Shown here in pieces: positions 1 to 6,626 of a stretch of 11,738 nt of DNA. This DNA comes from an uncultured Desulfuromonadales bacterium (lineage in GTDB: Bacteria; Desulfobacterota; Desulfuromonadia; Desulfuromonadales; Geopsychrobacteraceae). The stretch lies in contig CAMYNC010000140.1 of NCBI GenBank assembly GCA_947259685.1, positions 1 through 11,738 on the forward strand, given 5' to 3'. Position 1 is the stretch's first letter; the number at the start of each line of letters is the position of its first letter. Both the position numbers and the translations under genes were made by a program. The notes beneath the pieces were generated by a model. That model saw only the letters and a program-made list of their open reading frames with translations. It did no database searches and was not told where the DNA came from.

Positions 1-78
1 CGGCACCGCTGCAGCCCGCTGCTCAATACGGCGAAACTCGGCCTCAAAGTTGGCTTCAGAAAATTTGAGAATCAGCAT
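1..78 (-). CDS. hisD: Histidinol dehydrogenase, N-terminal fragment (cut by window edge)
   Basis: Only the first 26 codons are in the window. The protein begins MLILKFSEANFEAEF and continues through an Arg/Glu/Ala-rich helix, which fits the N-terminal arm of HisD. HisD is the Zn- and NAD-dependent enzyme that oxidises L-histidinol to histidine in the last two steps of the pathway. The ATG at 76-78 is the earliest possible start, because an in-frame TAG lies four codons upstream. A TAGG-like site lies about 8 bases upstream and an AGGAG about 13 bases upstream. It follows hisG on the same strand after 29 bases, which supports the call. No catalytic residues are visible, so identification rests on the short N-terminus and on context. 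Confidence 0.75.
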   Translation of the reverse strand, partial: MLILKFSEANFEAEFRRIEQRAAAVP

Positions 79-107
79 GATTCGAACCTAGCTCCTACAA
101 GCTTGAC

Positions 108-773
108 TTACTGCGAAATCTTAACCTCATCGCCAAGCAACGGCTCCAGCTCCTCGATAATTTTGCTGATCCGCTGATGCTTGGTTTTCAAGCTGGCACG
201 GTTAACGATGAGTCGGCTGGTGATCTCGGCGATGGTTTCGACTTCAACCATACCATTGGCCTTAAGAGTGCCGCCAGTCGAGACCAGGTCGACAATCCGT
301 TCGGACAGCCCTACCAACGGCGCTAACTCGATCGAGCCATAGAGCTTGATCAGTTCGACCTGTACTCCTTTGGCAGCGAAATGGCGTTCGGTGAGATTCG
401 GATATTTGGTGGCGACCCGGATGTTCGACCAGTTGAGCGGATCATCATCTTCCTGCAGCGCTTTCGGTTCCGCGACCACCAGGCGGCAGTAACCGAACTT
501 AAGGTCGAGGGGTTCATAGAGGTTTTTCCCCTGTTCGAGCAGGGTGTCCTTGCCGACCACGCCGATATCGGCACACCCGTACTCGACATAAGTCGGCACA
601 TCGGTGGCACGCACCGCCATGAAGCGATATTTTTGTTCGGAATTTTCAAACACCAGCTTACGGCTGCCTTTATCATCCATTTCCGGGCAGGTGATGCCAA
701 TCTGGCCGAACAGCTCCATCGAATCCTGCATAATCCGCCCTTTGGGCAGGGCGAAGGTAATCCAGTCGCTCAT
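108..773 (-). CDS. hisG: ATP phosphoribosyltransferase, short-form catalytic subunit
   Basis: HisG condenses ATP with PRPP, the first and committed step of histidine synthesis, in the cytoplasm. The 221-residue protein shows the N-terminal FALPKGR motif (residues 8-14), the RATDVPTYVEYGCADIGVVG block (55-74) and the PRPP-binding loop DLVSTGGTLKANG (162-174). Length matches the short HisG class, which lacks the C-terminal regulatory domain of the roughly 290-300 residue long form; members of that class are known to work with HisZ. I chose ATG 773 because AGGAG (779-783) lies 5 bases before it. The GTG at 779, which would overlap the murA stop by 4 bases, leaves no room for that site. It begins 2 bases after murA, so translation is probably coupled, and it is followed by hisD. 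Confidence 0.95.
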   Translation of the reverse strand: MSDWITFALPKGRIMQDSMELFGQIGITCPEMDDKGSRKLVFENSEQKYRFMAVRATDVPTYVEYGCADIGVVGKDTLLEQGKNLYEPLDLKFGYCRLVVAEPKALQEDDDPLNWSNIRVATKYPNLTERHFAAKGVQVELIKLYGSIELAPLVGLSERIVDLVSTGGTLKANGMVEVETIAEITSRLIVNRASLKTKHQRISKIIEELEPLLGDEVKISQ

Positions 774-775
774 CG

Positions 776-2029
776 TCACTCCTGTTCGCGCCAGATGCGG
801 GCACCAAGTGCTGCGAGTTTCTTCTCAATTTTTTCGTAACCACGGTCGAGATGATAGATCCGCGAAACTTCAGTGGTATTATTCGCCGCCAACGCTGCGA
901 GGATCAACGAGGCGCTGGCGCGCAGGTCGGTTGCCATCACCGGGGCACCGGTCAAATCCTGATTGCCGCGGATAATCGCACTGTGACCATCGATCTGAAT
1001 TTCGGCACCCATCCGCTGGAGTTCACAGACATGCATGAAGCGGTTTTCAAAAACGGTCTCAGAGATCCGGCTGGTGCCCTCGGCCTTAGTCATCAAGGCC
1101 ATGAACTGAGCCTGCATATCGGTCGGAAAGCCTGGAAAAACACTCGTGCGGATATCGACCGGGGTCAGCTGTTTCGGGCCGACAATCCGTAGGCCGTCGG
1201 CTTCCTTGCGGATCAGCACCCCAGCTTCGATTAATTTGCTCAGCAAAGCTTCCTGGTGTTCCTCAACCGCGCCGCGGACCAGCACATCCCCAGCGGTGAT
1301 TGCCGCAGCGATCATGAAGGTGCCAGCCTCGATCCGGTCGGGAATGACGCTGCACTGCAACGGCCGCAGCTTTTCCACCCCCTGAATACGAATAATCGCG
1401 GTGCCCGCGCCTTCAATTTTAGCCCCCATACTGATAAGCGCCTCAGCCAGCTGGACGATCTCCGGCTCGCGAGCGGCATTTTCCAGCACCGTCTCCCCTT
1501 CCGCCAGCGCTGCCGCCATCAACAAGTTTTCGGTGCCACCGACGGTCGGCAGGTCGAAATAAACCTTGGCACCGCGCAATCGCTCGGCGGTGGCTTCGAC
1601 ATAGCCATGATCAAGCTGGATCCGGCCACCCAGGGCTTCGAAACCTTTTAAATGCAGATTGATCGGCCGGGCGCCGATGGCGCAACCGCCAGGCAAGCTG
1701 ACCCGAGCATGCCCACAGCGGGCCAGCAACGGGCCGAGGACCAGCACCGAGGCGCGCATGGTCTTGACCAGGTCGTAAGACGCCTCAACACTTTGAATAT
1801 TACGCGCATCAACGCGGATACAATCCGCCTGACGGGAGACCTCTGCGCCTAATTCACGCAGCAGCTTGACAGCCGTGTCGATATCACGCAGCTTAGGGAC
1901 ATTGCAGATTTCACTGACGCCATCAACCAGCAAGGTGGCAAACAGCAGCGGCAATGCCGAGTTCTTCGCTCCGCTGACCTGCACCTCGCCTGCGAGCGGC
2001 AGCCCGCCCTGAATCACAATCTTTTCCAA
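776..2029 (-). CDS. murA: UDP-N-acetylglucosamine 1-carboxyvinyltransferase
   Basis: MurA transfers enolpyruvate from PEP to UDP-GlcNAc, the first committed step of peptidoglycan precursor synthesis, in the cytoplasm. From a TTG start at 2029 the protein is 417 residues, the normal family length, and opens [20 protein letters not shown]. Visible landmarks are Lys22 and Asn23 in SGAKNSALP and the catalytic loop [12 protein letters not shown] with Cys116, matching the PEP-binding Cys115 of the E. coli enzyme. That Cys predicts fosfomycin sensitivity of the target. The later [15 protein letters not shown] block is also typical. The frame stays open 26 codons upstream to an ATG at 2107, but that would overlap prmC by 65 bases and add residues not expected in the family. 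A CAGGG lies 4 bases before the TTG. It sits 13 bases after prmC and is coupled to hisG. Confidence 0.96.
   Translation of the reverse strand: MEKIVIQGGLPLAGEVQVSGAKNSALPLLFATLLVDGVSEICNVPKLRDIDTAVKLLRELGAEVSRQADCIRVDARNIQSVEASYDLVKTMRASVLVLGPLLARCGHARVSLPGGCAIGARPINLHLKGFEALGGRIQLDHGYVEATAERLRGAKVYFDLPTVGGTENLLMAAALAEGETVLENAAREPEIVQLAEALISMGAKIEGAGTAIIRIQGVEKLRPLQCSVIPDRIEAGTFMIAAAITAGDVLVRGAVEEHQEALLSKLIEAGVLIRKEADGLRIVGPKQLTPVDIRTSVFPGFPTDMQAQFMALMTKAEGTSRISETVFENRFMHVCELQRMGAEIQIDGHSAIIRGNQDLTGAPVMATDLRASASLILAALAANNTTEVSRIYHLDRGYEKIEKKLAALGARIWREQE
779..783 (-). promoter_or_regulatory. hisG ribosome binding site inside murA stop region
   Basis: AGGAG on the minus strand, 5 bases before ATG 773. 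It overlaps the last codon and stop of murA and touches the alternative GTG at 779, which is why ATG 773 is preferred as the hisG start. Confidence 0.7.
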
Positions 2030-2042
2030 ATAACCCTGCTTT

Positions 2043-2891
2043 CTATTTAACGCAACCGCCAACCACCCGGGGTTGGCCGGCATAATCATTGCGAAGATAA
2101 ACATCACTCAGCCCGGCAGCGGTAAATAACTGTTGCACCGCTAATGCCTGCTGGTAGCCAATTTCAACCAGGAGCCAACCGCCAGGATTGAGACGATCAA
2201 TCGCCTGGCGGGCCAAATGCTGGTAACAGGCCAGCCCGTTATTCCTGGCCAGCAAAGCCTGCTGTGGCTCAAAACAGCGCACTTCCGGCATCAACTCATC
2301 CCATTCGGCTGATGCGATATAGGGCGGATTTGAAACAATCAGATCAAACCGTTGCACCGGTAGTTCCGCCAGATCAGCTTGCAACCAAGCGATACGCCCA
2401 GCGACCGCATGCTTTTGTGCATTTTCTTGGGCCACTTCAAGGGCCGCTACCGAGATATCCAAACCGGTCAACTTCCAGCCAGTTAATTCTGTCGCCAGGC
2501 TGATCAGAATTGCGCCGCTGCCGGTGCCAACATCAAGCAGCTGGCCGGTTTCGCCCGCATGGGTTAAAGCCTCTTCGACCAGAATTTCGGTGTCCGCACG
2601 AGGAATCAGCACCGCCGGGGAAACAGCAAATTCGAGCGACCAGAACTCAGTCTGACCGATCACATATTGTAAAGGCTCTCGCCCACCGCGCCGCTTGACC
2701 AGGGGGCGAATGACATCCAGTTCCGGGGCCGTCAGCGGTCGATCATAATTGAGATAAAGCCCGACCCGGTCGAGCTCTAAAGTATGCGCCAGCAGCAGCT
2801 CGGCATCCAGGCGGGGGGTATCGATCCCTTTGTCGGTAAAATAATCGGTCATCCAGCGCAGCAGCCGCAGCAGAGTCCAGGTTTCGCTCAA
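2043..2891 (-). CDS. prmC: Peptide chain release factor N5-glutamine methyltransferase
   Basis: PrmC (HemK) uses S-adenosylmethionine to methylate the glutamine of the GGQ motif of release factors, which speeds peptide release. The 282-residue protein has the N-terminal helical substrate domain (about 1-85), REPLQYVIG (71-79), LIPRADTE (95-102), the SAM-binding [11 protein letters not shown] (118-128), and the active-site NPPY (188-191) that holds the substrate amide. It lies 3 bases after prfA, whose product is its substrate, a classic pairing. The start is TTG at 2891, supported by AGGAGG with 8-base spacing; the next Met is residue 14 and would delete part of the conserved N-terminal domain. 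The stop is 13 bases before murA. Confidence 0.96.
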   Translation of the reverse strand: MSETWTLLRLLRWMTDYFTDKGIDTPRLDAELLLAHTLELDRVGLYLNYDRPLTAPELDVIRPLVKRRGGREPLQYVIGQTEFWSLEFAVSPAVLIPRADTEILVEEALTHAGETGQLLDVGTGSGAILISLATELTGWKLTGLDISVAALEVAQENAQKHAVAGRIAWLQADLAELPVQRFDLIVSNPPYIASAEWDELMPEVRCFEPQQALLARNNGLACYQHLARQAIDRLNPGGWLLVEIGYQQALAVQQLFTAAGLSDVYLRNDYAGQPRVVGGCVK

Positions 2892-2894
2892 GCA

Positions 2895-3962
2895 CTATCC
2901 CTCCTGCTGGCTCATCTGCGCAGCCTGCTGGTCGGTAATCAGTGCCTCGATCACCTCGTCGACATCCCCCTGCATGATCGCATCAAGCTTGTAAAGGGTC
3001 AGGCCGATACGGTGATCGGTACAGCGCCCCTGGGGGTAGTTGTACGTGCGGATCCGCTCACTGCGGTCGCCGCTACCGACCTGATTCTTGCGGTCGGCAG
3101 CCATGGCGGCATTTTGCTCGGCCTGCATCTGATCGTAGATGCGTGACTTGAGCACCTTCATCGCTTTGGCTTTATTTTTATGTTGGGATTTTTCATCCTG
3201 GCAGGCGACCACCACCCCGGTCGGGATATGGGTCAAGCGGACAGCCGATTCGGTCTTATTGACGTGCTGCCCACCGGCCCCGGACGCACGATAGAGATCG
3301 ACGCGTAGATCGGCGTTGTTGATCTCGATATCGACATCCTCAGCTTCGGGCAACACCGCAACGGTGCAGGCCGAGGTGTGAATCCGCCCTTGAGTTTCGG
3401 TGTCGGGAACCCGCTGCACCCGGTGGGTGCCGCTTTCGAATTTCAGTCGCGAATAAACCCGTTCACCACTGATCAGGGCGACGACTTCCTTGAATCCGCC
3501 ACCGTCGGTCTCCGAGACGCTCATCATCTCAACCTTCCAGCGGTTGCGATCGGCGTAGCGGGAATACATACGAAACAGATCGGCGGAAAACAGCGCCGCC
3601 TCATCACCGCCGGTTCCAGCGCGGATTTCGAGGATGATATTCTTGTCGTCGTTCGGATCTTTCGGCAGCAGGAGGACTTTCAATTCATCCTCCAGCTTAG
3701 CTTGCAGCCCTTCCAACTCTGGCAATTCTGCCTTGGCCAGTTCTTTCATTTCCGGATCGCTGTCCTGTAACAGCTCACGGTTCCCTTCGATATCACCGCA
3801 GACCTGCTTGTACTTGCCGTAAACCGCAACCACTTCACTGAGATCGGCATGCTCCTTGGTCAGCCCACGGTAGCGCGTCTGGTCAGAGACCACCGTGGGA
3901 TCGGAGAGCAGCCCCTCGACCTCGCGAAACCGGTCAACAACATCTTCTAAATTCCCAAACAT
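2895..3962 (-). CDS. prfA: Peptide chain release factor 1
   Basis: RF1 recognises UAA and UAG in the ribosomal A site and triggers hydrolysis of peptidyl-tRNA. The protein has 355 residues, the usual size. The codon-recognition tripeptide is of the PxT type, here Pro-Asp-Thr at 186-188 in [17 protein letters not shown], which identifies RF1 rather than RF2 (SPF type). The catalytic GGQ is at 230-232 within [18 protein letters not shown], and the Gln is the site methylated by the product of the next gene, prmC. An N-terminal helical domain occupies about residues 1-100. The ATG at 3962 gives the standard N-terminus [12 protein letters not shown]. The upstream ribosome site is weak (AAAGAC), which fits coupling with thyX, ending 9 bases before. 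Confidence 0.97.
   Translation of the reverse strand: MFGNLEDVVDRFREVEGLLSDPTVVSDQTRYRGLTKEHADLSEVVAVYGKYKQVCGDIEGNRELLQDSDPEMKELAKAELPELEGLQAKLEDELKVLLLPKDPNDDKNIILEIRAGTGGDEAALFSADLFRMYSRYADRNRWKVEMMSVSETDGGGFKEVVALISGERVYSRLKFESGTHRVQRVPDTETQGRIHTSACTVAVLPEAEDVDIEINNADLRVDLYRASGAGGQHVNKTESAVRLTHIPTGVVVACQDEKSQHKNKAKAMKVLKSRIYDQMQAEQNAAMAADRKNQVGSGDRSERIRTYNYPQGRCTDHRIGLTLYKLDAIMQGDVDEVIEALITDQQAAQMSQQEG
2900..2905 (-). promoter_or_regulatory. prmC ribosome binding site
   Basis: A perfect AGGAGG on the minus strand lies within the last codons of prfA, 8 bases before TTG 2891. It decides the TTG start of prmC and points to translational coupling with prfA. Confidence 0.75.
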
Positions 3963-3971
3963 AAACGTCTT

Positions 3972-4661
3972 TCAGCCCAGACCGGCAAATTCTTCGCGCA
4001 CTGCAATGATCTGCCCACAGGTCATCTTCCCTTCGGGACAGCTCCCGGCGATGCAGCCGGGACCGGCCTTGGCAAACAGGGTCGGGGCAACCGGCTTGAC
4101 CAGCGCCAGCATCTGCTTGGCCAATTCCTGAATTTCCCATTGGGCCCGGCGACAGCAGCGCAGGGCAAAGAAGTGGCGCAACTCGCGGCCATTCATTGTA
4201 ACCACCAACTTGGTGGTCGCGGCATTCGGCAGCAGAAAACGAGCATCCTCGGCAGGGATCTCGGCATCGAGCATCTCGCCGTAAAATTGATGAATTTCGT
4301 CGAGCAGTTGTTGATAACGTTGATTCAGTTCCGGCTTTTCCGCAATGCTCGCCGGGGTCACGGCAGAAAAGCGTTTTTTATGGGACACATAACGCTGGCT
4401 TTGCTGCGAATAGGAGGCCAGTCGGTGGCGCACCAACTGGTGCGAGCAAGCGCGGCTGATCCCCTCGACACCGAAGGAGAAGCAGACATGCTCCATCACC
4501 GAATGATGCCCGAGGGAAAGGATCTTCTCGAGAAATTCCTGCCGGTCGGTCTTGCTTTTTGCCATCAATTCATCGATCGATGAATTTGAATAACAAAGCC
4601 TGGCCGCGGCGGCGACCACCTGCTCCGGATCTGGGGTATGGATTAACAGCTCGACATGCAT
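3972..4661 (-). CDS. thyX: FAD-dependent thymidylate synthase
   Basis: ThyX makes dTMP from dUMP using methylene-tetrahydrofolate, with NADPH reducing FAD; it replaces the unrelated ThyA where that is absent. The 229-residue protein contains the diagnostic RHRX7S motif (Arg78-His79-Arg80 to Ser88, read as RHRLASYSQQS). It also has the flanking SLGHHSVMEHV block (49-59) and the LRHFFALR...AQWEIQ block in the C-terminal half. The C-terminus carries three cysteines at 203, 208 and 215 (spacing C-x4-C-x6-C) before a short tail; their role cannot be told from sequence. It is the first gene of the compact block running to hisD. Only 22 bases separate its ATG from the U-tract of the rpmE terminator, and no convincing promoter is visible there. 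Confidence 0.95.
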   Translation of the reverse strand: MHVELLIHTPDPEQVVAAAARLCYSNSSIDELMAKSKTDRQEFLEKILSLGHHSVMEHVCFSFGVEGISRACSHQLVRHRLASYSQQSQRYVSHKKRFSAVTPASIAEKPELNQRYQQLLDEIHQFYGEMLDAEIPAEDARFLLPNAATTKLVVTMNGRELRHFFALRCCRRAQWEIQELAKQMLALVKPVAPTLFAKAGPGCIAGSCPEGKMTCGQIIAVREEFAGLG

Positions 4662-4683
4662 AGAAGAAATAAAGCCTTAAACG

Positions 4684-4708
4684 AAAAAAGGCGGCCCGTC
4701 GGGCCGCC
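4684..4708 (-). terminator. Intrinsic terminator after rpmE
   Basis: On the minus strand an 8-bp perfect GC-only stem (4701-4708 with 4690-4697) closes a 3-base loop and is followed directly by six T (4689-4684). It begins 15 bases after the rpmE stop and separates rpmE from thyX. Similar A-rich flanking on one side only makes it a minus-strand terminator. Confidence 0.9.
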
Positions 4709-4723
4709 TGATTCTTACCCGGA

Positions 4724-4927
4724 TTACTTCTGGGCGTACTTTTTGCGGAAGCGCTCGATACGGCCGGCCGTATCGATCAGCTTCTGCTTGCCAGTGTAGA
4801 AAGGGTGGCACGCCGAGCAGATTTCAGTGTGGATCTCTTTTTCCAGCGTGGAGCGGGTTTCAAAAGTGTTCCCGCAGTCACAACGCACGGTCACATCTTG
4901 ATACTTGGGATGGATTCCTTCTTTCAT
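4724..4927 (-). CDS. rpmE: 50S ribosomal protein L31 (zinc-binding type)
   Basis: L31 bridges the large and small subunits of the ribosome. The 67-residue protein begins [16 protein letters not shown] and ends [12 protein letters not shown], with conserved HPFYTGKQK (41-49) and DTAGRIERF. It keeps all four zinc cysteines, Cys16, Cys18, Cys37 and Cys40, so it is the zinc-containing form rather than the zinc-free paralogue made under zinc starvation. The start is well set by AAGGAG 7 bases upstream of ATG 4927. It follows rho with a 98-base gap and ends in a strong intrinsic terminator. Its 3' half contains a 22-bp perfect palindrome (4755-4776). Confidence 0.97.
   Translation of the reverse strand: MKEGIHPKYQDVTVRCDCGNTFETRSTLEKEIHTEICSACHPFYTGKQKLIDTAGRIERFRKKYAQK
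4755..4776. repeat. 22-bp perfect palindrome inside rpmE
   Basis: Bases 4755-4776 equal their own reverse complement, with a GGCCGGCC core. It encodes the residues IDTAGRIE of L31, so the protein explains part of the sequence but does not require the symmetry. Confidence 0.85.
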
Positions 4928-4956
4928 CTTTTTTCTCCTTGGCGGCCTGGCTTTGG

Positions 4957-4981
4957 TACAGACCTATAGGTATTAGCTGTA
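4957..4981. promoter_or_regulatory. Nested inverted repeats in the rpmE leader (candidate operator or leader hairpin)
   Basis: A perfect 10-base palindrome, ACCTATAGGT (4962-4971), lies between TACAG (4957-4961) and CTGTA (4977-4981). It is 30-54 bases upstream of the rpmE start in the 98-base gap after rho. The rest of that gap shows only a weak 5-bp hairpin just after rho and no convincing promoter. The function is unknown. Confidence 0.3.
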
Positions 4982-5025
4982 AACAAACCGCTTAGATATC
5001 ACTTTTGGCCTCGCCAAGCAAGCGC

Positions 5026-6273
5026 TTATTGATTCATGGAATCTAAAAATTGCTGGTTGGTTTCCGATTCCGCCAGCTTTTCCAGCAGGAACTCCATGCC
5101 ATCGACAGTATTCATACTGGAGAGCACCTTGCGCAGCAGCCAGGTACGCTGCAGCTGGCTCGGATCGACCAACAGGTCTTCTTTCCGCGTACCGGAACGG
5201 TTGATATCCATCGCCGGAAAAGTTCGCTTGTCGGCCAAACGGCGGTCGAGGTGCAGTTCCATGTTGCCGGTGCCTTTAAACTCTTCGAAGATAACCTCAT
5301 CCATCTTGCTGCCGGTATCGATCAGCGCGGTGGCGATGATGGTCAGGCTACCACCTTCTTCGATATTTCGGGCCGCACCGAAGAAACGCTTCGGCTTATG
5401 CAGGGCGTGAGCATCGACACCACCTGAAAGGATCTTACCACTTGAGGGGATAATGGTGTTATAGGCGCGGGCCAGACGGGTAATCGAGTCGAGCAGAATG
5501 ACCACATCATGCTTGTGCTCGACCAGTCGCTTGGCCTTTTCGATGACCATCTCGGCAACCTGAACATGGCGGTTGGCCGGCTCATCGAAGGTCGAGGAGA
5601 TCACTTCGCCGTTGACGCTGCGCTGCATGTCGGTGACCTCTTCCGGGCGTTCATCGATCAGCAGGACGATCAGGTAGGCCTCAGGATGGTTGACCGAAAT
5701 CGAATTAGCAATATTCTGCAGCAGCACGGTCTTACCGGTACGCGGTGGCGCAACGATCAGCCCTCGTTGCCCTTTGCCGATCGGTGAAACCAGATCGATA
5801 ATCCGCGTTGACTGGTTTTCCGGGCCGTTCTCCATCTGCAGTTGCTGATCTGGGTAGAGCGGAGTCAGGTTATCGAAAAAGGTCTTTTCGCGCATCTTCG
5901 CCGGATCATCGAAGTTAACCTCGGAAACTTTCAACAGCGCGAAGTAACGCTCTCCCTCTTTTGGCGGACGGATCTGACCAGCCACGGTATCGCCGGTGCG
6001 TAGCGCGAAACGACGAATTTGCGACGGCGAGATATAGATATCATCCGGACCCGGCAGATAGTTGGCATCCGGCGCACGTAAAAAACCAAAACCATCCGGC
6101 AGAATTTCCAGAACCCCTTCGCCAAAAATGGCGTTCTTTTTAGCAGCTGTGGCATTGAGGATGTTAAAAATCAGATCCTGCCGGCGCATGCCGCCGATCT
6201 CTTCCAGGCCGAGTTCCTTGCCCAGGGCAATCAGGTCGGAAATTTTTTTCTGCTTCAGATCCTTTAGGTTCAT
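5026..6273 (-). CDS. rho: Transcription termination factor Rho
   Basis: Rho is the hexameric RNA-dependent ATPase and helicase that ends transcription of untranslated RNA. The 415-residue protein has the usual layout. An N-terminal helical segment ([20 protein letters not shown]) is followed by the cold-shock-like RNA-binding fold with [10 protein letters not shown] (57-66). Then come the P-loop [12 protein letters not shown] (171-182), the catalytic region IDERPEEV (206-213), Walker [18 protein letters not shown] (256-272), the central-pore Q/R loop [21 protein letters not shown] (278-297), and GTRKEDLL near the C-terminus. Arg178 stands where E. coli has Lys181. Length matches E. coli (419), with no long insertion. 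ATG 6273 has GGAGA upstream. The gene has its own long leader and is followed by rpmE on the same strand. Confidence 0.98.
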   Translation of the reverse strand: MNLKDLKQKKISDLIALGKELGLEEIGGMRRQDLIFNILNATAAKKNAIFGEGVLEILPDGFGFLRAPDANYLPGPDDIYISPSQIRRFALRTGDTVAGQIRPPKEGERYFALLKVSEVNFDDPAKMREKTFFDNLTPLYPDQQLQMENGPENQSTRIIDLVSPIGKGQRGLIVAPPRTGKTVLLQNIANSISVNHPEAYLIVLLIDERPEEVTDMQRSVNGEVISSTFDEPANRHVQVAEMVIEKAKRLVEHKHDVVILLDSITRLARAYNTIIPSSGKILSGGVDAHALHKPKRFFGAARNIEEGGSLTIIATALIDTGSKMDEVIFEEFKGTGNMELHLDRRLADKRTFPAMDINRSGTRKEDLLVDPSQLQRTWLLRKVLSSMNTVDGMEFLLEKLAESETNQQFLDSMNQ

Positions 6274-6302
6274 AAACTGTTCTCCAGGGTGTGGCGGAAA
6301 GG

Positions 6303-6332
6303 TTTGCAGGTCCTGCTGTTCCAGGTCGCAAA
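6303..6332 (-). promoter_or_regulatory. Candidate hairpin in the rho mRNA leader
   Basis: On the minus strand TTTGC (6332-6328) pairs with GCAAA (6307-6303), and inside it CCTG pairs with CAGG around a 6-base loop. It ends about 30 bases before the rho start. The leader around it is C-rich and G-poor in part, as expected for Rho binding, which would fit Rho autoregulation known in other bacteria. This is inference from sequence only. Confidence 0.3.
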
Positions 6333-6396
6333 GTTCAGATGTGCTATTTGGGCTGTATATTTGATAACGAAAAACTCGAAAGTGTTAAAGAGGGGG

Positions 6397-6422
6397 TAAC
6401 ATTAGGTATATATGTTATAGCA
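6397..6422 (-). promoter_or_regulatory. Candidate extended -10 promoter for rho, overlapped by an inverted repeat
   Basis: On the minus strand TGC followed by TATAAC (6422-6414) matches an extended -10 element (TGnTATAAT). The nearest -35-like TTGTAA is 21 bases upstream, too far, so the extended -10 would have to carry the promoter. Start would be near 6408, giving a leader of about 135 bases. The -10 overlaps an inverted repeat, TAACAT and ATGTTA (6397-6402 and 6412-6417, 9-base spacer), a possible operator. Confidence 0.4.
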
Positions 6423-6601
6423 GCGTCTCTAGTATAAATATTACAATATCTGGATGGTTTTTAAGTGGAATCTTATATATTTGAAGGCTATCGCCTAACC
6501 TTGATCCGGCAGGACTATTGATTGACAGGTATCGGTCTAACAACACACTGTAATTCTGCTTTTACCCGCTTTGTGGCTTTGTGTCAACCATATAAGCGGA
6601 G

Positions 6602-6619
6602 AAAAAACCTATCAGGCCT
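6602..6619 (-). terminator. Weak intrinsic terminator after the histidine kinase
   Basis: In minus-strand RNA AGGCCU (6619-6614) can pair with AGGUUU (6610-6605) around a 3-base loop, with two G-U pairs, followed by three more T (6604-6602). It lies 7 bases after the kinase stop. The stem is weak, but the position is right. Confidence 0.35.
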
Positions 6620-6626
6620 AAAGATT

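Larger units (their letters stand above)
6274..6626. other. 353-base gene-free region between the kinase gene and rho
   Basis: This stretch holds the presumed rho promoter and leader (right to left) and the end of the kinase transcript. The middle (about 6340-6540) is clearly more AT-rich than the flanking genes, with runs such as TATATAT. No reading frame here has a convincing start, ribosome site or recognisable product on either strand. A plus-strand TTGACA at 6526-6531 has its nearest TGTAAT 21 bases away, so I do not call it a promoter. Confidence 0.7.

Noticed and set aside
381..839. 152-codon plus-strand frame opposite hisG, and similar long frames opposite murA, prfA, rho and gluQ
   Set aside because: These are antisense shadows of well-identified genes with strong family motifs.
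2030..2107. N-terminal extension of murA to an ATG at 2107
   Set aside because: It would overlap prmC by 65 bases and add 26 residues before the family's normal N-terminus; the TTG at 2029 gives the expected 417 residues.
6526..6558. Plus-strand promoter with TTGACA
   Set aside because: The only -10-like hexamer is 21 bases away and no plus-strand gene follows.
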